NCBI RefSeq assembly: GCF_001468065.1
Contig: NZ_LNYZ01000044.1
Span: forward strand, 1-49,049
Reading direction: 5' to 3'
From: Legionella steigerwaltii
Lineage (GTDB): Bacteria; Pseudomonadota; Gammaproteobacteria; Legionellales; Legionellaceae
DNA length: 49,049 nt
The notes beneath the pieces were generated by a model. It was given only the letters and a program-made list of their open reading frames with translations. It searched no databases and was not told where the DNA came from. Of this stretch, positions 25,440 to 34,721 are shown one piece after another. Positions within the stretch are counted from its first letter, which is position 1; every line of letters starts with the position of its first letter. Made by a program: the position numbers and the translations under genes.

Positions 25440-27038
25440 TTATTGAAATCGTAGATCTTTATCTATGGTATACTGAGGCCCGCTGTTACTGCCAGATATT
25501 TCTTCGGTTTTTAAGAAAAGTTTTAAACCTGGCCCTGAAGTACTTGTTCTACCTGGTCCAGAGATATTTGGTTCATCTAGCATTGTAAAATCATCTCCAA
25601 CCTCATTGGAACTCTCTGTCCGCTCAAAATGAACTGCCACATTACTTGGGGGGATAAGACTGCTTTTACTTTGTTCTACAGGTTCATTGTTCTCAGGATA
25701 AATAGTTTTTCGGCCAAGCATATGCAGGACACCTAAGGACAACGCTCCAATCGCAAAAGTGAGGGCTGTTCCTGTAGCAGCTGAAATCGATACGCTCAAT
25801 AAAGAAAATAATTGCACAAAAGGGTAAGCCAGGAGATTTAGCATGGAAATTGCTCCAGGGCCCATGTGAGGTATGAGTGCTGCTACTATAGGAGGGGCGA
25901 ATATCGCAAGCGTGGTTATTATCGCACCAATAAAACATACAGAGGCTAAGGCACTAAGATATCCTAAAGCAGGATGAATCTTATGAGCTGCTTTAAAGCT
26001 GGTCATAGGCGATGTAATGGTTCTAACCAGATAGTTTGCGCCTTTAAATAGTCCTTGTAATCCCATAGCTGCGAGTAGCAAAACACTGCGCATACCCTGG
26101 GTTATACCATTGGTAGGTGCCCAAGAAAGTAGTCCATTTTTTAAAAAGGAAAATGTTTCACTAAGCACATTAAGTGGAAACTCAATGACAAGTGACAACA
26201 AATTAGTTAATGGGGAAGTAATAAATTTCAGAGTGATAACATAAGCTATTTTAGAGCCTTTTGCCTGTGATGGCCAACCCATAAAGTAATGCCCAAAGTG
26301 ATAATCATCCCTTTCATCTTCGTTAACAAGAGGCAAAAAAGTATCTTGCCAGGCCTTTTTCAAAAAGGAAAAAAAGGATACATCTACTAAGGTTGGTGAG
26401 CCTTTTCTAAGTATTTGGGCTGAGTTTGTTACGGGGTTTTTGGAAAGATCTGCAAGATCCTCAGGTGGTGGATTGTCACCTGTACTCAGATAATCTGCTA
26501 ATGTTTTAATGAGATTCGCTGTATGGTAACCACAAGTAATGCCGTCAAAAAACGATTGTGTTCCTAAAGCATGGTACGTTGCAGATTGGATTTGCTCAAT
26601 ACCTAAATGACTTAAGTTAACTGTTTGGTCAGGACTTGCGAATGGATTTAGAGTATGCCATATCGCACTCATAATACCGCCAATGCTATTTTTGGATTTA
26701 GGAAGCGAAAAAAATCGTTCAGGGTTACTGTCTTTGGAGTCATAGACTATAGGTTGCTTATTGGGCGGGAGATGCATCGTAACAATATGCTTTTCCGTAG
26801 CTCCTTGACCGACCACTCCAAGTAGGACATGGGTTTGGGCTAAATCCACTCTTTTTTTAAGAGCATCAAAGAACCCACGAAGTGATTCAACGTGTACAGG
26901 GGTACGTACTATAACCACTTGATCTTGTTTTTCAAAAGAATAGTGTAAACCCTCTATATCAGAAATAGTCTCAATGGGTTTATTTCTTTCGAATAGGCTC
27001 GGAAAAACTAGATCATGGATTGGTGAATAACCTGACAT
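25440..27038 (-). CDS. Candidate effector: CE-clan-like cysteine protease with membrane anchor
   Basis: I do not know a name for this 532-aa protein. Its N-terminal part shows the order of a CE-clan (Ulp1/YopJ-type) peptidase: His84 in EKHIVTMHL, Asp100 in PIVYDSK, Gln161 and Cys169 in TQSFFDGITCGYHTANL, comparable with H-W-x-L, Y-D-S and Q...DCG of Ulp1 relatives. Several Legionella effectors of this clan are deubiquitinases or cut ubiquitin-like proteins. The second half has long hydrophobic segments (about 264-295, 315-335, 356-390 and 397-440) that would anchor it in a membrane, then a polar tail with TEEISGSNSG, like Dot/Icm signals. AAGGT lies 5 bases before the ATG. Effector and protease roles are inference. 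coq7 follows immediately. Confidence 0.65.
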   Translation of the reverse strand: MSGYSPIHDLVFPSLFERNKPIETISDIEGLHYSFEKQDQVVIVRTPVHVESLRGFFDALKKRVDLAQTHVLLGVVGQGATEKHIVTMHLPPNKQPIVYDSKDSNPERFFSLPKSKNSIGGIMSAIWHTLNPFASPDQTVNLSHLGIEQIQSATYHALGTQSFFDGITCGYHTANLIKTLADYLSTGDNPPPEDLADLSKNPVTNSAQILRKGSPTLVDVSFFSFLKKAWQDTFLPLVNEDERDDYHFGHYFMGWPSQAKGSKIAYVITLKFITSPLTNLLSLVIEFPLNVLSETFSFLKNGLLSWAPTNGITQGMRSVLLLAAMGLQGLFKGANYLVRTITSPMTSFKAAHKIHPALGYLSALASVCFIGAIITTLAIFAPPIVAALIPHMGPGAISMLNLLAYPFVQLFSLLSVSISAATGTALTFAIGALSLGVLHMLGRKTIYPENNEPVEQSKSSLIPPSNVAVHFERTESSNEVGDDFTMLDEPNISGPGRTSTSGPGLKLFLKTEEISGSNSGPQYTIDKDLRFQ

Positions 27039-27155
27039 AATAACCTTATATCCGATATATCTATTTAAAGTATATTTTTAAAGTATATATTGGCTAATAT
27101 TAACACAGTATTAAGTGATTTGATATGTTGAGTAGTGCATGCATCCGGAACTTGG

Positions 27156-29219
27156 CTATTGTCGAATCCAATCTTGTACTGCTGCGATGGTTTCTTGATG
27201 TACTTGGAGAAACTGTTGGTAAAGTGCTTGCGGATATATTTTCGGATGGTGTTGGAAGTGTTGTTCCAACGCTTCGCATGCATGACGCATGCGAATGGTG
27301 CCACAATAAAGTGCACTGCTTTTCATTTTATGGGTGATCTTATGAATTTCAATGAGATCTTGTTTCTCCCAAGCTTGGGTTGTTTTTACTAAATCTTTGG
27401 CATTTTCTTCAATGAATAGCGGCAGTATTTTTTTGAGTGCTGTTTCTGAGCCTAAATTGTTTACACCATGAGTCAAATCAAATAATGGATATTCATTAAT
27501 AGGCAGCATGGCTTCAAATTTTGTAGAAGACAAATCATAAGCTTGTAAATTGGCGTTGCTGTAATAATGTTCCAGGAATTCTTCCAGTATATTGCTACGA
27601 AGAGGTTTAGTAATTACCCGGTTCATCCCTGCTTGCAAACACTCATTTTCTACATCAGCTGCTGCATGGGCCGTCAAGCCAATGATCGGTGTGTGGGGCC
27701 GATTATGGTTTTGCTCATACAAACGAAACTGTTTTGCTAATTGTATCCCGGTAATATCAGGTAGGCCAATGTCACTTATTATCCAATCAAAAGTATGCGA
27801 TTGAAACAGTTCCAGTGCCTTGCTTCCTGTAGATGCTGACAAAAATCGGATCCCATGTTGCTGCAAATGATTCTCTATCATTTTTAAGGCAATCGCATTA
27901 TCTTCAACAAGCAGTACAAAAGGTGAATTACTGACTTCTAAAGTATCTTTTTTCACCGTGATGGGAGATGGGGCTGGCTGGTGTTTATTTTCAGATTTTT
28001 CTGCAAGAAGCACAGGAATTGTCAGTGTGAATGTAGTCCCAGCATGGAGTATTGAGTCGACGCGTATTTGTCCCTTTAAGAGTTGAGTGTAGCGCTTCAC
28101 AATATGCAACCCTACGCCATGGCCTGAATAAATACCTTGATCGGCAGGCGTTGCACGATAAAAACGTTTGAAAATTTTATTTTTATCTTTAGGTTTAATG
28201 CCTGGTCCGGTATCTTTAACAAAAAATTCCAGGGACATTTTTCCATGACCATGCGATTTGGGTTTGACTCCAATTTCAACAAAACCTTTCTCTGTAAATT
28301 TAACGGCATTACCTAATAGATTTAATAAAATCCGATGAAGTTTTACCACGTCTGTAGTTATCCATTCAGGAGTATTGATGTCAATACTCACTAATAAATT
28401 CAATTTTTTTAAAGTAATGGTTGGAAACTCGAGATCGGCGATGCTACGAATCAACTCATGAACATTGCATACTGATTCATTGATTACATTTTCTTGTTGG
28501 CTGCCTGCAGCAATAATATCGAGTACTCCATTGAGCAGTGCTAAGAGATGCTCTGCGCTGATATTGATCATGTGCGCATGTTCTTTTTCTTGAGTATTTT
28601 GAGCTTCTTGTTCCAGAATCTGCGACATTCCAATAATCCCACTTAAAGGGGTACGAATATCGTGACTCATATGACGAATGAACTCATCTTTAGCGCGGTT
28701 CGCTGCTTCTGCTTTGTCTTTAGCTTTCTTGAGCTCAGTTTCGATTTTTTTTAGATAAGTGATGTCGATGGTATTGCCAACTATACCAACAGTTTTCCCT
28801 GATTTATCCAATAAAGGTTTTTTAGTCGAAAGCAAAATTACTTCGTCACCTGAGGGCAGAAGTGTCTTTTCTTCTCGTGACAATTCAACATTTTTTTCGA
28901 TTACTTCAAGGTCATTTGCCCGAAAAAGATCAGCACTTTGTTTACTAAATAGCTCATGATCAGTTTTACCAATAACTTCATTTTCATTCCCCTCATTGAT
29001 AAACTTCATATGAAGAAGACTTTCAACACACCGTTGATTGAGCCCTGACCATACCCCATTTAAATCTTTCCAATAGATATCTCCAGGTAAGGCATCAAGC
29101 AGATTTTTTAGTTGAGCGCATTGTGCTTCCAGGCGGTTGATTTTCTTTTGCAACGAATGGATTGTTTGTTCTAAATCGGCTACCAAGTCCGACGAGCTGG
29201 AAGTTTCTTTTTTTGCCAT
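27156..29219 (-). CDS. Hybrid sensor histidine kinase with PAS, HisKA, HATPase, receiver and Hpt domains
   Basis: This 687-aa protein is a soluble-looking hybrid kinase. A short coiled coil (about 10-42) leads to a PAS domain (about 43-155, DIYWKDLNGVW). HisKA has SHDIRTP with phospho-acceptor His186; the ATPase domain has N-box LLNLLGNAVKFTEKG (about 299-312), DTGPGI and GHGVGL. The receiver domain (about 434-550) has acceptor Asp483 in ISDIGLPD and LTAHA. A C-terminal Hpt domain has His630 in ITHKMKSSALYCG. This is a full ArcB-like phosphorelay without membrane sensor helices, so it probably senses a cytoplasmic signal. No response regulator lies next to it. Confidence 0.93.
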   Translation of the reverse strand: MAKKETSSSSDLVADLEQTIHSLQKKINRLEAQCAQLKNLLDALPGDIYWKDLNGVWSGLNQRCVESLLHMKFINEGNENEVIGKTDHELFSKQSADLFRANDLEVIEKNVELSREEKTLLPSGDEVILLSTKKPLLDKSGKTVGIVGNTIDITYLKKIETELKKAKDKAEAANRAKDEFIRHMSHDIRTPLSGIIGMSQILEQEAQNTQEKEHAHMINISAEHLLALLNGVLDIIAAGSQQENVINESVCNVHELIRSIADLEFPTITLKKLNLLVSIDINTPEWITTDVVKLHRILLNLLGNAVKFTEKGFVEIGVKPKSHGHGKMSLEFFVKDTGPGIKPKDKNKIFKRFYRATPADQGIYSGHGVGLHIVKRYTQLLKGQIRVDSILHAGTTFTLTIPVLLAEKSENKHQPAPSPITVKKDTLEVSNSPFVLLVEDNAIALKMIENHLQQHGIRFLSASTGSKALELFQSHTFDWIISDIGLPDITGIQLAKQFRLYEQNHNRPHTPIIGLTAHAAADVENECLQAGMNRVITKPLRSNILEEFLEHYYSNANLQAYDLSSTKFEAMLPINEYPLFDLTHGVNNLGSETALKKILPLFIEENAKDLVKTTQAWEKQDLIEIHKITHKMKSSALYCGTIRMRHACEALEQHFQHHPKIYPQALYQQFLQVHQETIAAVQDWIRQ

Positions 29220-29472
29220 TTTTTTCCATTATCAATAATAATTCTTAATTTAAGCGTGTTGAATCACCCCATTCTAAGAAACACGAATTATCCTGTATTT
29301 TTGAGCTGGGTCAATTGACTCATTGAAATAGAAGTACGCTTGTATTTTTAAGCATAGCATAGATAAATAATCTCTAACGTAGGAATTATATTGATTTAGT
29401 TGTTCTTAAAATCGATATTATGCTTTATTTGTATTCTGTTATAATGAGCAAAGTTTAATTCTCGGTGACATT

Positions 29473-31044
29473 ATGTTAACTCCTGATGGACATTGTGCTA
29501 ATAAAATTGAAAAAGTAATGCTGTTGGCGCTATGGGCAAATACTTTAAGGGATGAGATTCAAGAGCAGGGTTTGTCCGAAACAAAAAAGTTAATCTTTGC
29601 AGGCCTTGGAAAACCAACTTACCCTATTAATTCATACACGATTGCATCTTATCTTTCATATTGGCAAAGATTAGACGATTTAACCAAGAAATGGCGAACA
29701 GAGCCGCATCAGGTTGAAGACGATATAGCCATTGATTATGGGGATCCTCGAGGTGACTTTGCACCACGTAAATTAATGGCTGATGTTATGTCGCGCTGGT
29801 ATGAGACAGAAATAAAAGCAGAAAACGTATTATTTACAGTGGGTGGTATTGGTGCCTTGCGGGTATTATTTGAAACCTTGAATACTCATTATGAGGATGT
29901 GCCCGGCTATCGAATGATTACCCCTTTTCCTTATTACAGTGCTTATTCAAATAACCCATCACATTGTTTGCACCCCATTCATGTAATGGATGAACCTGGA
30001 TATAAACTCACCGCTCAAGCAGTGGAAGAAAGTATTAGAGAGGCTTATGCATTAGCTGAAATGGATCATGGTTGGCCAAAAGCTCTATTAATTTGTAACC
30101 CTTCCAATCCCTTGGGAAACATTATTGATGAAGATGAGTTAATTAAAATGGCTGAGGTTTTGCGTCAGTATCCTGAGTTGTACATCATTTTTGATGAGGC
30201 TTATACTGAGATGAGTTTCTCGGAGATGCCTTCTTTTTTAAAAATTGCTCCTGATCTGAAAGAACGAGTGATTATTTTACGCTCAGCAACTAAGGCCTTA
30301 TCAGCAGCTGGTGAACGCATGGCAGTTCTTTTAGTATTTGAATCAGGTTTAATGAATGAAATGCTCAATAAAAACATCAGCTATTTCATTCATGCACCAC
30401 GCTCAGCACAAGCAGCTTATGCAGAAACGATGGCGAATTTCGGGACTGAGGAAAAAAAGAGTATCGCGGCATTCTATAAGAAAAAAGTTGATTATGTGGT
30501 TGAACGGTTAAAGGCTATGGGGGCGGCCATGCCCGACTCCTTATATCAAATAGAAGCTACTTTTTATGTTCTTGCCGATTTTAGTGATATGTTTGGCTTG
30601 TCTTTACCAAAGGGGGCGGCACGAGTTTTACAGAAAACAGGTATGGTCAAAACAGATGAGGAATTGGCTTATTATCTATTGTTCCAAGACAATCTGATGA
30701 TTACCCCTTTATCTTATTTTGGTTTGTCAAAACATGATGGGTTTATGCGCATTACGTGCAGTGGTCGAGAAGATGAATTGAACGATTTGATGGACAGACT
30801 GGAGAGAAGGTTATTTGAAGCAAGGAAAAATAAAAAAATGGCTCTTCTAGAAAAAATTAATCAAAGGCTTCCGGAGTTAAAAAAAATAGATGCTCATATG
30901 TTTGATCTTATTTGCCAAAAACTGCGAGTGGTGGATGCGGAAGAAGATACTTGCTTGAATTTGAAATCGAGGAACCAAGCCTTAAGAAAAATTTATGACA
31001 CGGTTATCGATTTTTTTGAGATCATGAAACAAGAAGCTTTTTAA
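29473..31044 (+). CDS. PLP-dependent aminotransferase, class I/II
   Basis: This is a fold-type I aminotransferase. NPSNPLGN (about 209-216) and FDEAYTEM (Asp241) bind the cofactor, and the Schiff-base lysine is Lys274 in RSATKALSAAGER. The protein is 523 aa, about 100 longer than a normal aspartate-type enzyme; the additional part is a charged helical C-terminal tail (from about 440: ERRLFEARKNKKMALLEKI). Substrate cannot be told from sequence. It stands alone with long intergenic regions on both sides. Confidence 0.88.
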   Translation: MLTPDGHCANKIEKVMLLALWANTLRDEIQEQGLSETKKLIFAGLGKPTYPINSYTIASYLSYWQRLDDLTKKWRTEPHQVEDDIAIDYGDPRGDFAPRKLMADVMSRWYETEIKAENVLFTVGGIGALRVLFETLNTHYEDVPGYRMITPFPYYSAYSNNPSHCLHPIHVMDEPGYKLTAQAVEESIREAYALAEMDHGWPKALLICNPSNPLGNIIDEDELIKMAEVLRQYPELYIIFDEAYTEMSFSEMPSFLKIAPDLKERVIILRSATKALSAAGERMAVLLVFESGLMNEMLNKNISYFIHAPRSAQAAYAETMANFGTEEKKSIAAFYKKKVDYVVERLKAMGAAMPDSLYQIEATFYVLADFSDMFGLSLPKGAARVLQKTGMVKTDEELAYYLLFQDNLMITPLSYFGLSKHDGFMRITCSGREDELNDLMDRLERRLFEARKNKKMALLEKINQRLPELKKIDAHMFDLICQKLRVVDAEEDTCLNLKSRNQALRKIYDTVIDFFEIMKQEAF

Positions 31045-31386
31045 TCTAGGATTTCGTAAGAAATTGGAAAAAAATAGCTTGAATCAATATGAATATTCCT
31101 CACATATCTCAGGTTTTATGATACTCTTCGGCGCAACATTGACGAAATATGTTTACTGCTTTTTTTGTTGATTAAATTTGGAAAGAAATTATTCTCGCTA
31201 CCAGCGCCCTCGGTAAAATTAAAGAATTACGTGACTCATTAGTTGTAGCCTGGGTGAAGGCAAGGCCGTAACCCGGGTTTCGCTGCGCTACACTCAGGCT
31301 ACACGATCGCAAGCAACCTAAATTTTCGCTAAAAGATTGCATTTAAAGACAGTATCTACGTTTTACAGTTCTCTTAGAAAGGACAA
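31045..31386. other. Intergenic region between convergent aminotransferase genes
   Basis: This 342-bp stretch lies between the convergent aminotransferase and argD genes. Apart from the family B repeat at 31245-31302, no gene or terminator with a T-run was found. Confidence 0.5.
31245..31302. repeat. Family B palindromic repeat, copy 3 (short form)
   Basis: This 58-bp form begins GTAGCCTGGGTGAAGGC and ends TACACTCAGGCTAC, with one change in the right arm. One CCCGGG block remains, so the central part seen in copies 1 and 2 is missing. Confidence 0.85.
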
Positions 31387-32556
31387 TTAACCCTGGATAA
31401 ATTGCTTAATCGTTAGGGTCAATCGATTAACTAATTCATCAATCTCATCTTCAGTAATGATCAATGGTGGTAAAAGTCGTACCACTGTATCTGCGGTAAC
31501 GTTAAATAATATGCCGTTGGCAAGCCCCACTAAGCGAGCGTCAGTAGCTGGGCGATCCAGTTCAATGCCAATCATATACCCTTTGCCGCGAATCCCTTTC
31601 ACACCTGGATGTTCCCCAAGATTTTTGATTAATTTCTCCATTAAAAGGGCACTGTTTTTTGTGACCTTCTCACAAATTTTATCGCGCTCTATGACTTCCA
31701 ATACCGTTAAAGCGGTAGCGCAAGCAAGGGGATTGCCACCAAAGGTCGAACCATGATTTCCCGGTTTAAATAAATCTTTTGCTCTGTTACTCATAAGGCA
31801 TGCACCTATTGGGATGCCATTGCCTAAGCCTTTAGCCGTAGTCAGGACATCCGGTTGAATGTCATAGTGCATGTAGGTAAAAAGTTTTCCTGTGCGGCCA
31901 TTTCCAGTTTGGATTTCATCCAGAATGAGCATCCAGTCGTGTTGTTCACATAGCTTGACTAGGGAGCGAAGATAACTTTCTTCCGCAGCATAAATTCCCC
32001 CTTCACCTTGAATGGGCTCAAGCATCACCGCAACAACATCTTCTCTATTTGCTGCAATCGTATGAATGGCATCCAAATCATTAAAAGGAGCGCGAATAAA
32101 ACCGGGTACCAAGGGCTCAAAACCTGCTTGTACTTTACGACTTCCTGAGGCAGTTAAAGTGGCCATAGTTCGACCATGAAACGCTCTTTCCATAACAATA
32201 ATTGAAGGAGTTTCTATCCCTTTTTTATGACCAAAAAGGCGCGTCAATTTGATGGCTGCTTCATTGGCCTCAGCACCTGAATTAGCAAAAAAAGCTTGCT
32301 CCATTCCTGTCATGGTTGTCAGTTTTTGCGCAAGTAATTCTTGTTGTTTGATATGAAACGTGTTGGATGTATGAATGAGTTTAGCTGCTTGTTGCTGTAT
32401 GGTTTTTGTCACATCAGGATGGGCGTGTCCTAATCCGCAAACTGCTATCCCGCTTAGGGCATCAAGATAGGCCTTCCCTTGTTCGTCATACAACCAAACT
32501 CCTTCTCCGTGAGTAAAAGTTATTGGCATGGGATTGTAACTTGTAATTAGAGCCAT
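31387..32556 (-). CDS. argD: Acetylornithine/succinyldiaminopimelate-type aminotransferase ArgD
   Basis: This 389-aa class III aminotransferase has the ArgD pattern: NSGAEANEAAIKLTR (about 92-106), AFHGRTMATLTASGS, LILDEIQTGNGRTGK with the cofactor Asp213, and Lys242 in TTAKGLGNGIPIGA. ArgD makes N-acetylornithine in arginine synthesis and may also serve in lysine/diaminopimelate synthesis. Length is typical. AAGGA lies 7 bases before the ATG. No other arginine genes are nearby. It is separated from sodB upstream by a terminator-like repeat. Confidence 0.9.
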   Translation of the reverse strand: MALITSYNPMPITFTHGEGVWLYDEQGKAYLDALSGIAVCGLGHAHPDVTKTIQQQAAKLIHTSNTFHIKQQELLAQKLTTMTGMEQAFFANSGAEANEAAIKLTRLFGHKKGIETPSIIVMERAFHGRTMATLTASGSRKVQAGFEPLVPGFIRAPFNDLDAIHTIAANREDVVAVMLEPIQGEGGIYAAEESYLRSLVKLCEQHDWMLILDEIQTGNGRTGKLFTYMHYDIQPDVLTTAKGLGNGIPIGACLMSNRAKDLFKPGNHGSTFGGNPLACATALTVLEVIERDKICEKVTKNSALLMEKLIKNLGEHPGVKGIRGKGYMIGIELDRPATDARLVGLANGILFNVTADTVVRLLPPLIITEDEIDELVNRLTLTIKQFIQG

Positions 32557-32586
32557 AATATTTTCCTTAAAACTGAAGGATCTTCA

Positions 32587-32623
32587 CTCAAAAATTATCT
32601 CTCCCATTTGTGAGAGAGATAAT
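32587..32623 (-). terminator. Terminator of sodB, related to family A repeats
   Basis: ATTATCTCTC (32594-32603) and GAGAGATAAT (32614-32623) form a 10-bp stem; the loop contains CCCATTTGTG as in family A copies. On the minus strand the stem is followed by five T. It lies about 65 bases past the sodB stop and before argD. Confidence 0.75.
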
Positions 32624-32689
32624 GTGTAGGTCACATTATAGCCATAACTAGGCTATGTGGGTAAAGACCTCCTCAGTAAAAAGGGCCAC

Positions 32690-33268
32690 TTATTTCAACT
32701 TACTGGTTACAAAATCCCAATTGACTAAACTCCAGAATGCGGAAACATAATCAGGGCGTGCATTACGATAGTCAATATAATAAGCATGCTCCCATACATC
32801 GCAAGTCAATAACGCAGTTAAGCCATCAGTCATTGGCGTACCCGCATTGCTTGTACTGATTATTTTTAAAGCCCCGGCATTATCTTGAACAAGCCAGGCC
32901 CAACCTGATCCGAAAGTCGTGATTGCAGTTTGTGTGAATTGCTCTTTAAACTTACTGAATGATTCAAAATGCTTATTAATCGCTTCGGCTAACTTACCTT
33001 TAGGCTCGCCACCACCATTGGGACTGAGGCAATGCCAATAAAATGTATGATTCCAAACTTGTGCTGCATTGTTAAATACCCCACCCTTTGCTTTTTTGAT
33101 AATTTCTTCCAGAGTCATGGATTCAAATTCAGTTCCAGGAATTAGTTTATTCAAATTGGTAACGTAAGCTTGATGATGCTTGCCATAATGATATTCTAGA
33201 GTTTCACTGGAAATGTGGGGTTCTAACGCATTCTTGGCATACGGTAATTCAGGCAATGTAAATGTCAT
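32690..33268 (-). CDS. sodB: Iron superoxide dismutase
   Basis: SodB removes superoxide in the cytoplasm. The 192-aa protein has the Fe/Mn-SOD ligands: His27 in [10 protein letters not shown], His in [10 protein letters not shown], and Asp and His in [30 protein letters not shown] and [11 protein letters not shown] fit the iron type. AGGAG stands 6 bases before the ATG. It is divergent from grxD, and a peroxiredoxin gene follows grxD, so the three form an oxidative-stress group across one 300-bp intergenic region. Confidence 0.96.
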   Translation of the reverse strand: MTFTLPELPYAKNALEPHISSETLEYHYGKHHQAYVTNLNKLIPGTEFESMTLEEIIKKAKGGVFNNAAQVWNHTFYWHCLSPNGGGEPKGKLAEAINKHFESFSKFKEQFTQTAITTFGSGWAWLVQDNAGALKIISTSNAGTPMTDGLTALLTCDVWEHAYYIDYRNARPDYVSAFWSLVNWDFVTSKLK

Positions 33269-33570
33269 CCTAATCTCCTATTATTTAATTCTGCGGGTAA
33301 GTGTAGCAGGAAGGACATGATATTCAATGAAGATTAACCAGAATACTAAAAAAAGCTGAGTAGATACCGCGAGGACTGGATTTGCTATCATTAAAGAGTA
33401 TGGTTTATAGACTTCACAAGAAATTTTTGATTATTATTAGACCAAATGGGCCATTAGTTGGCTTTTAGCGTAAGATCTGTTAATCTATTGCGCTAAAAAT
33501 TTATTGGTTGCGGGCTTAACAGGTTTTCGCGATAATGAGCGTAATTAATTTTATTATTTAAGGTGTGTGA
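33269..33570. other. Divergent promoter region of sodB and grxD
   Basis: This 302-bp AT-rich region must hold promoters for both genes. No clear OxyR, Fur or IscR site could be read from it, and no small gene is seen. Confidence 0.5.
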
Positions 33571-33888
33571 GTGGATACTTTAGAAAAAATTAAAAAGCAA
33601 ATAGCAGAAAATGCCATCCTGCTTTATATGAAAGGTTCGCCGAAGATGCCACAATGTGGATTTTCTGCGCGTGCAGTACAATGCATTGAATCATGTGGTG
33701 TGGATTTCGCCTATGTAGATGTTCTTGCTAATCCTGACATTCGCCAAACATTACCGCAATATTCTGATTGGCCCACTTTTCCGCAGCTCTATATAAAGGG
33801 AGAATTAATCGGCGGTTCTGATATCATTGCGGAGTTATTCCAACAAGGTGAATTAGAAACCATGCTGCGTGACGCGATTACCGCATAA
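33571..33888 (+). CDS. grxD: Monothiol glutaredoxin Grx4
   Basis: This 105-aa protein is a CGFS-type glutaredoxin (Cys29 in KMPQCGFSARAV), which carries and passes on [2Fe-2S] clusters with glutathione. WPTFPQLYIKGELIGGSDII is the glutathione-binding part. The start is a GTG (33571), preceded by AGGTG; no in-frame ATG could serve because the family N terminus begins here. It lies upstream of the peroxiredoxin gene with a 48-bp gap and probably shares its transcript. Confidence 0.95.
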   Translation: MDTLEKIKKQIAENAILLYMKGSPKMPQCGFSARAVQCIESCGVDFAYVDVLANPDIRQTLPQYSDWPTFPQLYIKGELIGGSDIIAELFQQGELETMLRDAITA

Positions 33889-33936
33889 TATTGGGTTAAT
33901 ACCATAAATAATAACTATAATGATGGAGATCATAGA

Positions 33937-34542
33937 ATGAGTGTATTAGTGGGACGAAAAGCCCCTGATTTTACCGTAGCTGCTGTTATGCCTAACGGGG
34001 AGATTATGGATAAATTTAATTTACACGAGCATTTAAAAGGTAAGTATGGTCTCGTGTTTTTTTATCCTCTTGATTTTACTTTTGTATGTCCTTCCGAATT
34101 GATTGCTTTAGATCATCGAATTGATGAGTTCAAAAGTCGTAATGTTGAAGTGGTTGCTGTTTCTATTGATTCACACTTTACTCATAATGCATACAGAAAT
34201 ACTCCAATTAATAAGGGAGGCATAGGCCCTGTTCGGTTTACGATGGCTGCGGACATGACCCATAGTATTTGTCAATCCTATGGAGTTGAGCATCCAGCTG
34301 CAGGTGTTGCATTCCGAGGCGCATTCATTATTGATACCAATGGTGTAGTTCGTTCACAAATCGTTAATGATTTGCCTATTGGTCGTAACATGGATGAAAT
34401 TTTAAGAATCGTTGATGCGGTACAACACTTTGAAGAAAATGGTGAAGTTTGTCCTGCCGGCTGGGAAAAAGGTAAAGCAGGTATGAAGGCATCTACGGAA
34501 GGTGTTGCTGCTTATCTAGCGGAACATTCTGAAACATTGTAA
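33937..34542 (+). CDS. 2-Cys peroxiredoxin (AhpC/Prx1 type)
   Basis: This 201-aa thiol peroxidase has the peroxidatic Cys51 in FTFVCPSE and the resolving Cys172 in GEVCPAGW, the typical 2-Cys arrangement. It reduces hydrogen peroxide and organic peroxides. The C-terminal YLAEHSETL region after the resolving Cys is present. GGAG lies 8 bases before the ATG. Legionella has more than one AhpC-like enzyme, so I give no symbol; no ahpD or ahpF is adjacent. The gene ends just before a family A repeat. Confidence 0.93.
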   Translation: MSVLVGRKAPDFTVAAVMPNGEIMDKFNLHEHLKGKYGLVFFYPLDFTFVCPSELIALDHRIDEFKSRNVEVVAVSIDSHFTHNAYRNTPINKGGIGPVRFTMAADMTHSICQSYGVEHPAAGVAFRGAFIIDTNGVVRSQIVNDLPIGRNMDEILRIVDAVQHFEENGEVCPAGWEKGKAGMKASTEGVAAYLAEHSETL

Positions 34543-34570
34543 GTCTATATAAGCTCGAGAGCCCAAGAAT

Positions 34571-34680
34571 CCCTTCTCCCACTGGTGGGGGAGGGACAGG
34601 GGTGAGGGGGGGCGAATCAATACCCTCATCCGCCCTTACGGGCACCTTCTCCTCTGTGAGGAGAAGGGAAATTCCTTATT
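34571..34680. repeat. Family A palindromic repeat, copy 3
   Basis: A left hairpin (CCCTTCTCCCAC with GTGGGGGAGGG) begins at 34571. The right part (ACCCTCATCCGCCC, GGGCACCTTCTCC, GGAGAAGGG, TTCCTTATT) runs to about 34680. It follows the peroxiredoxin stop. Its right end recurs in the same orientation at 35551-35588. Confidence 0.85.
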
Positions 34681-34721
34681 CATGTAAGTTTAAAAGTGAT
34701 CTTTACATTTAAATCTTAAAG

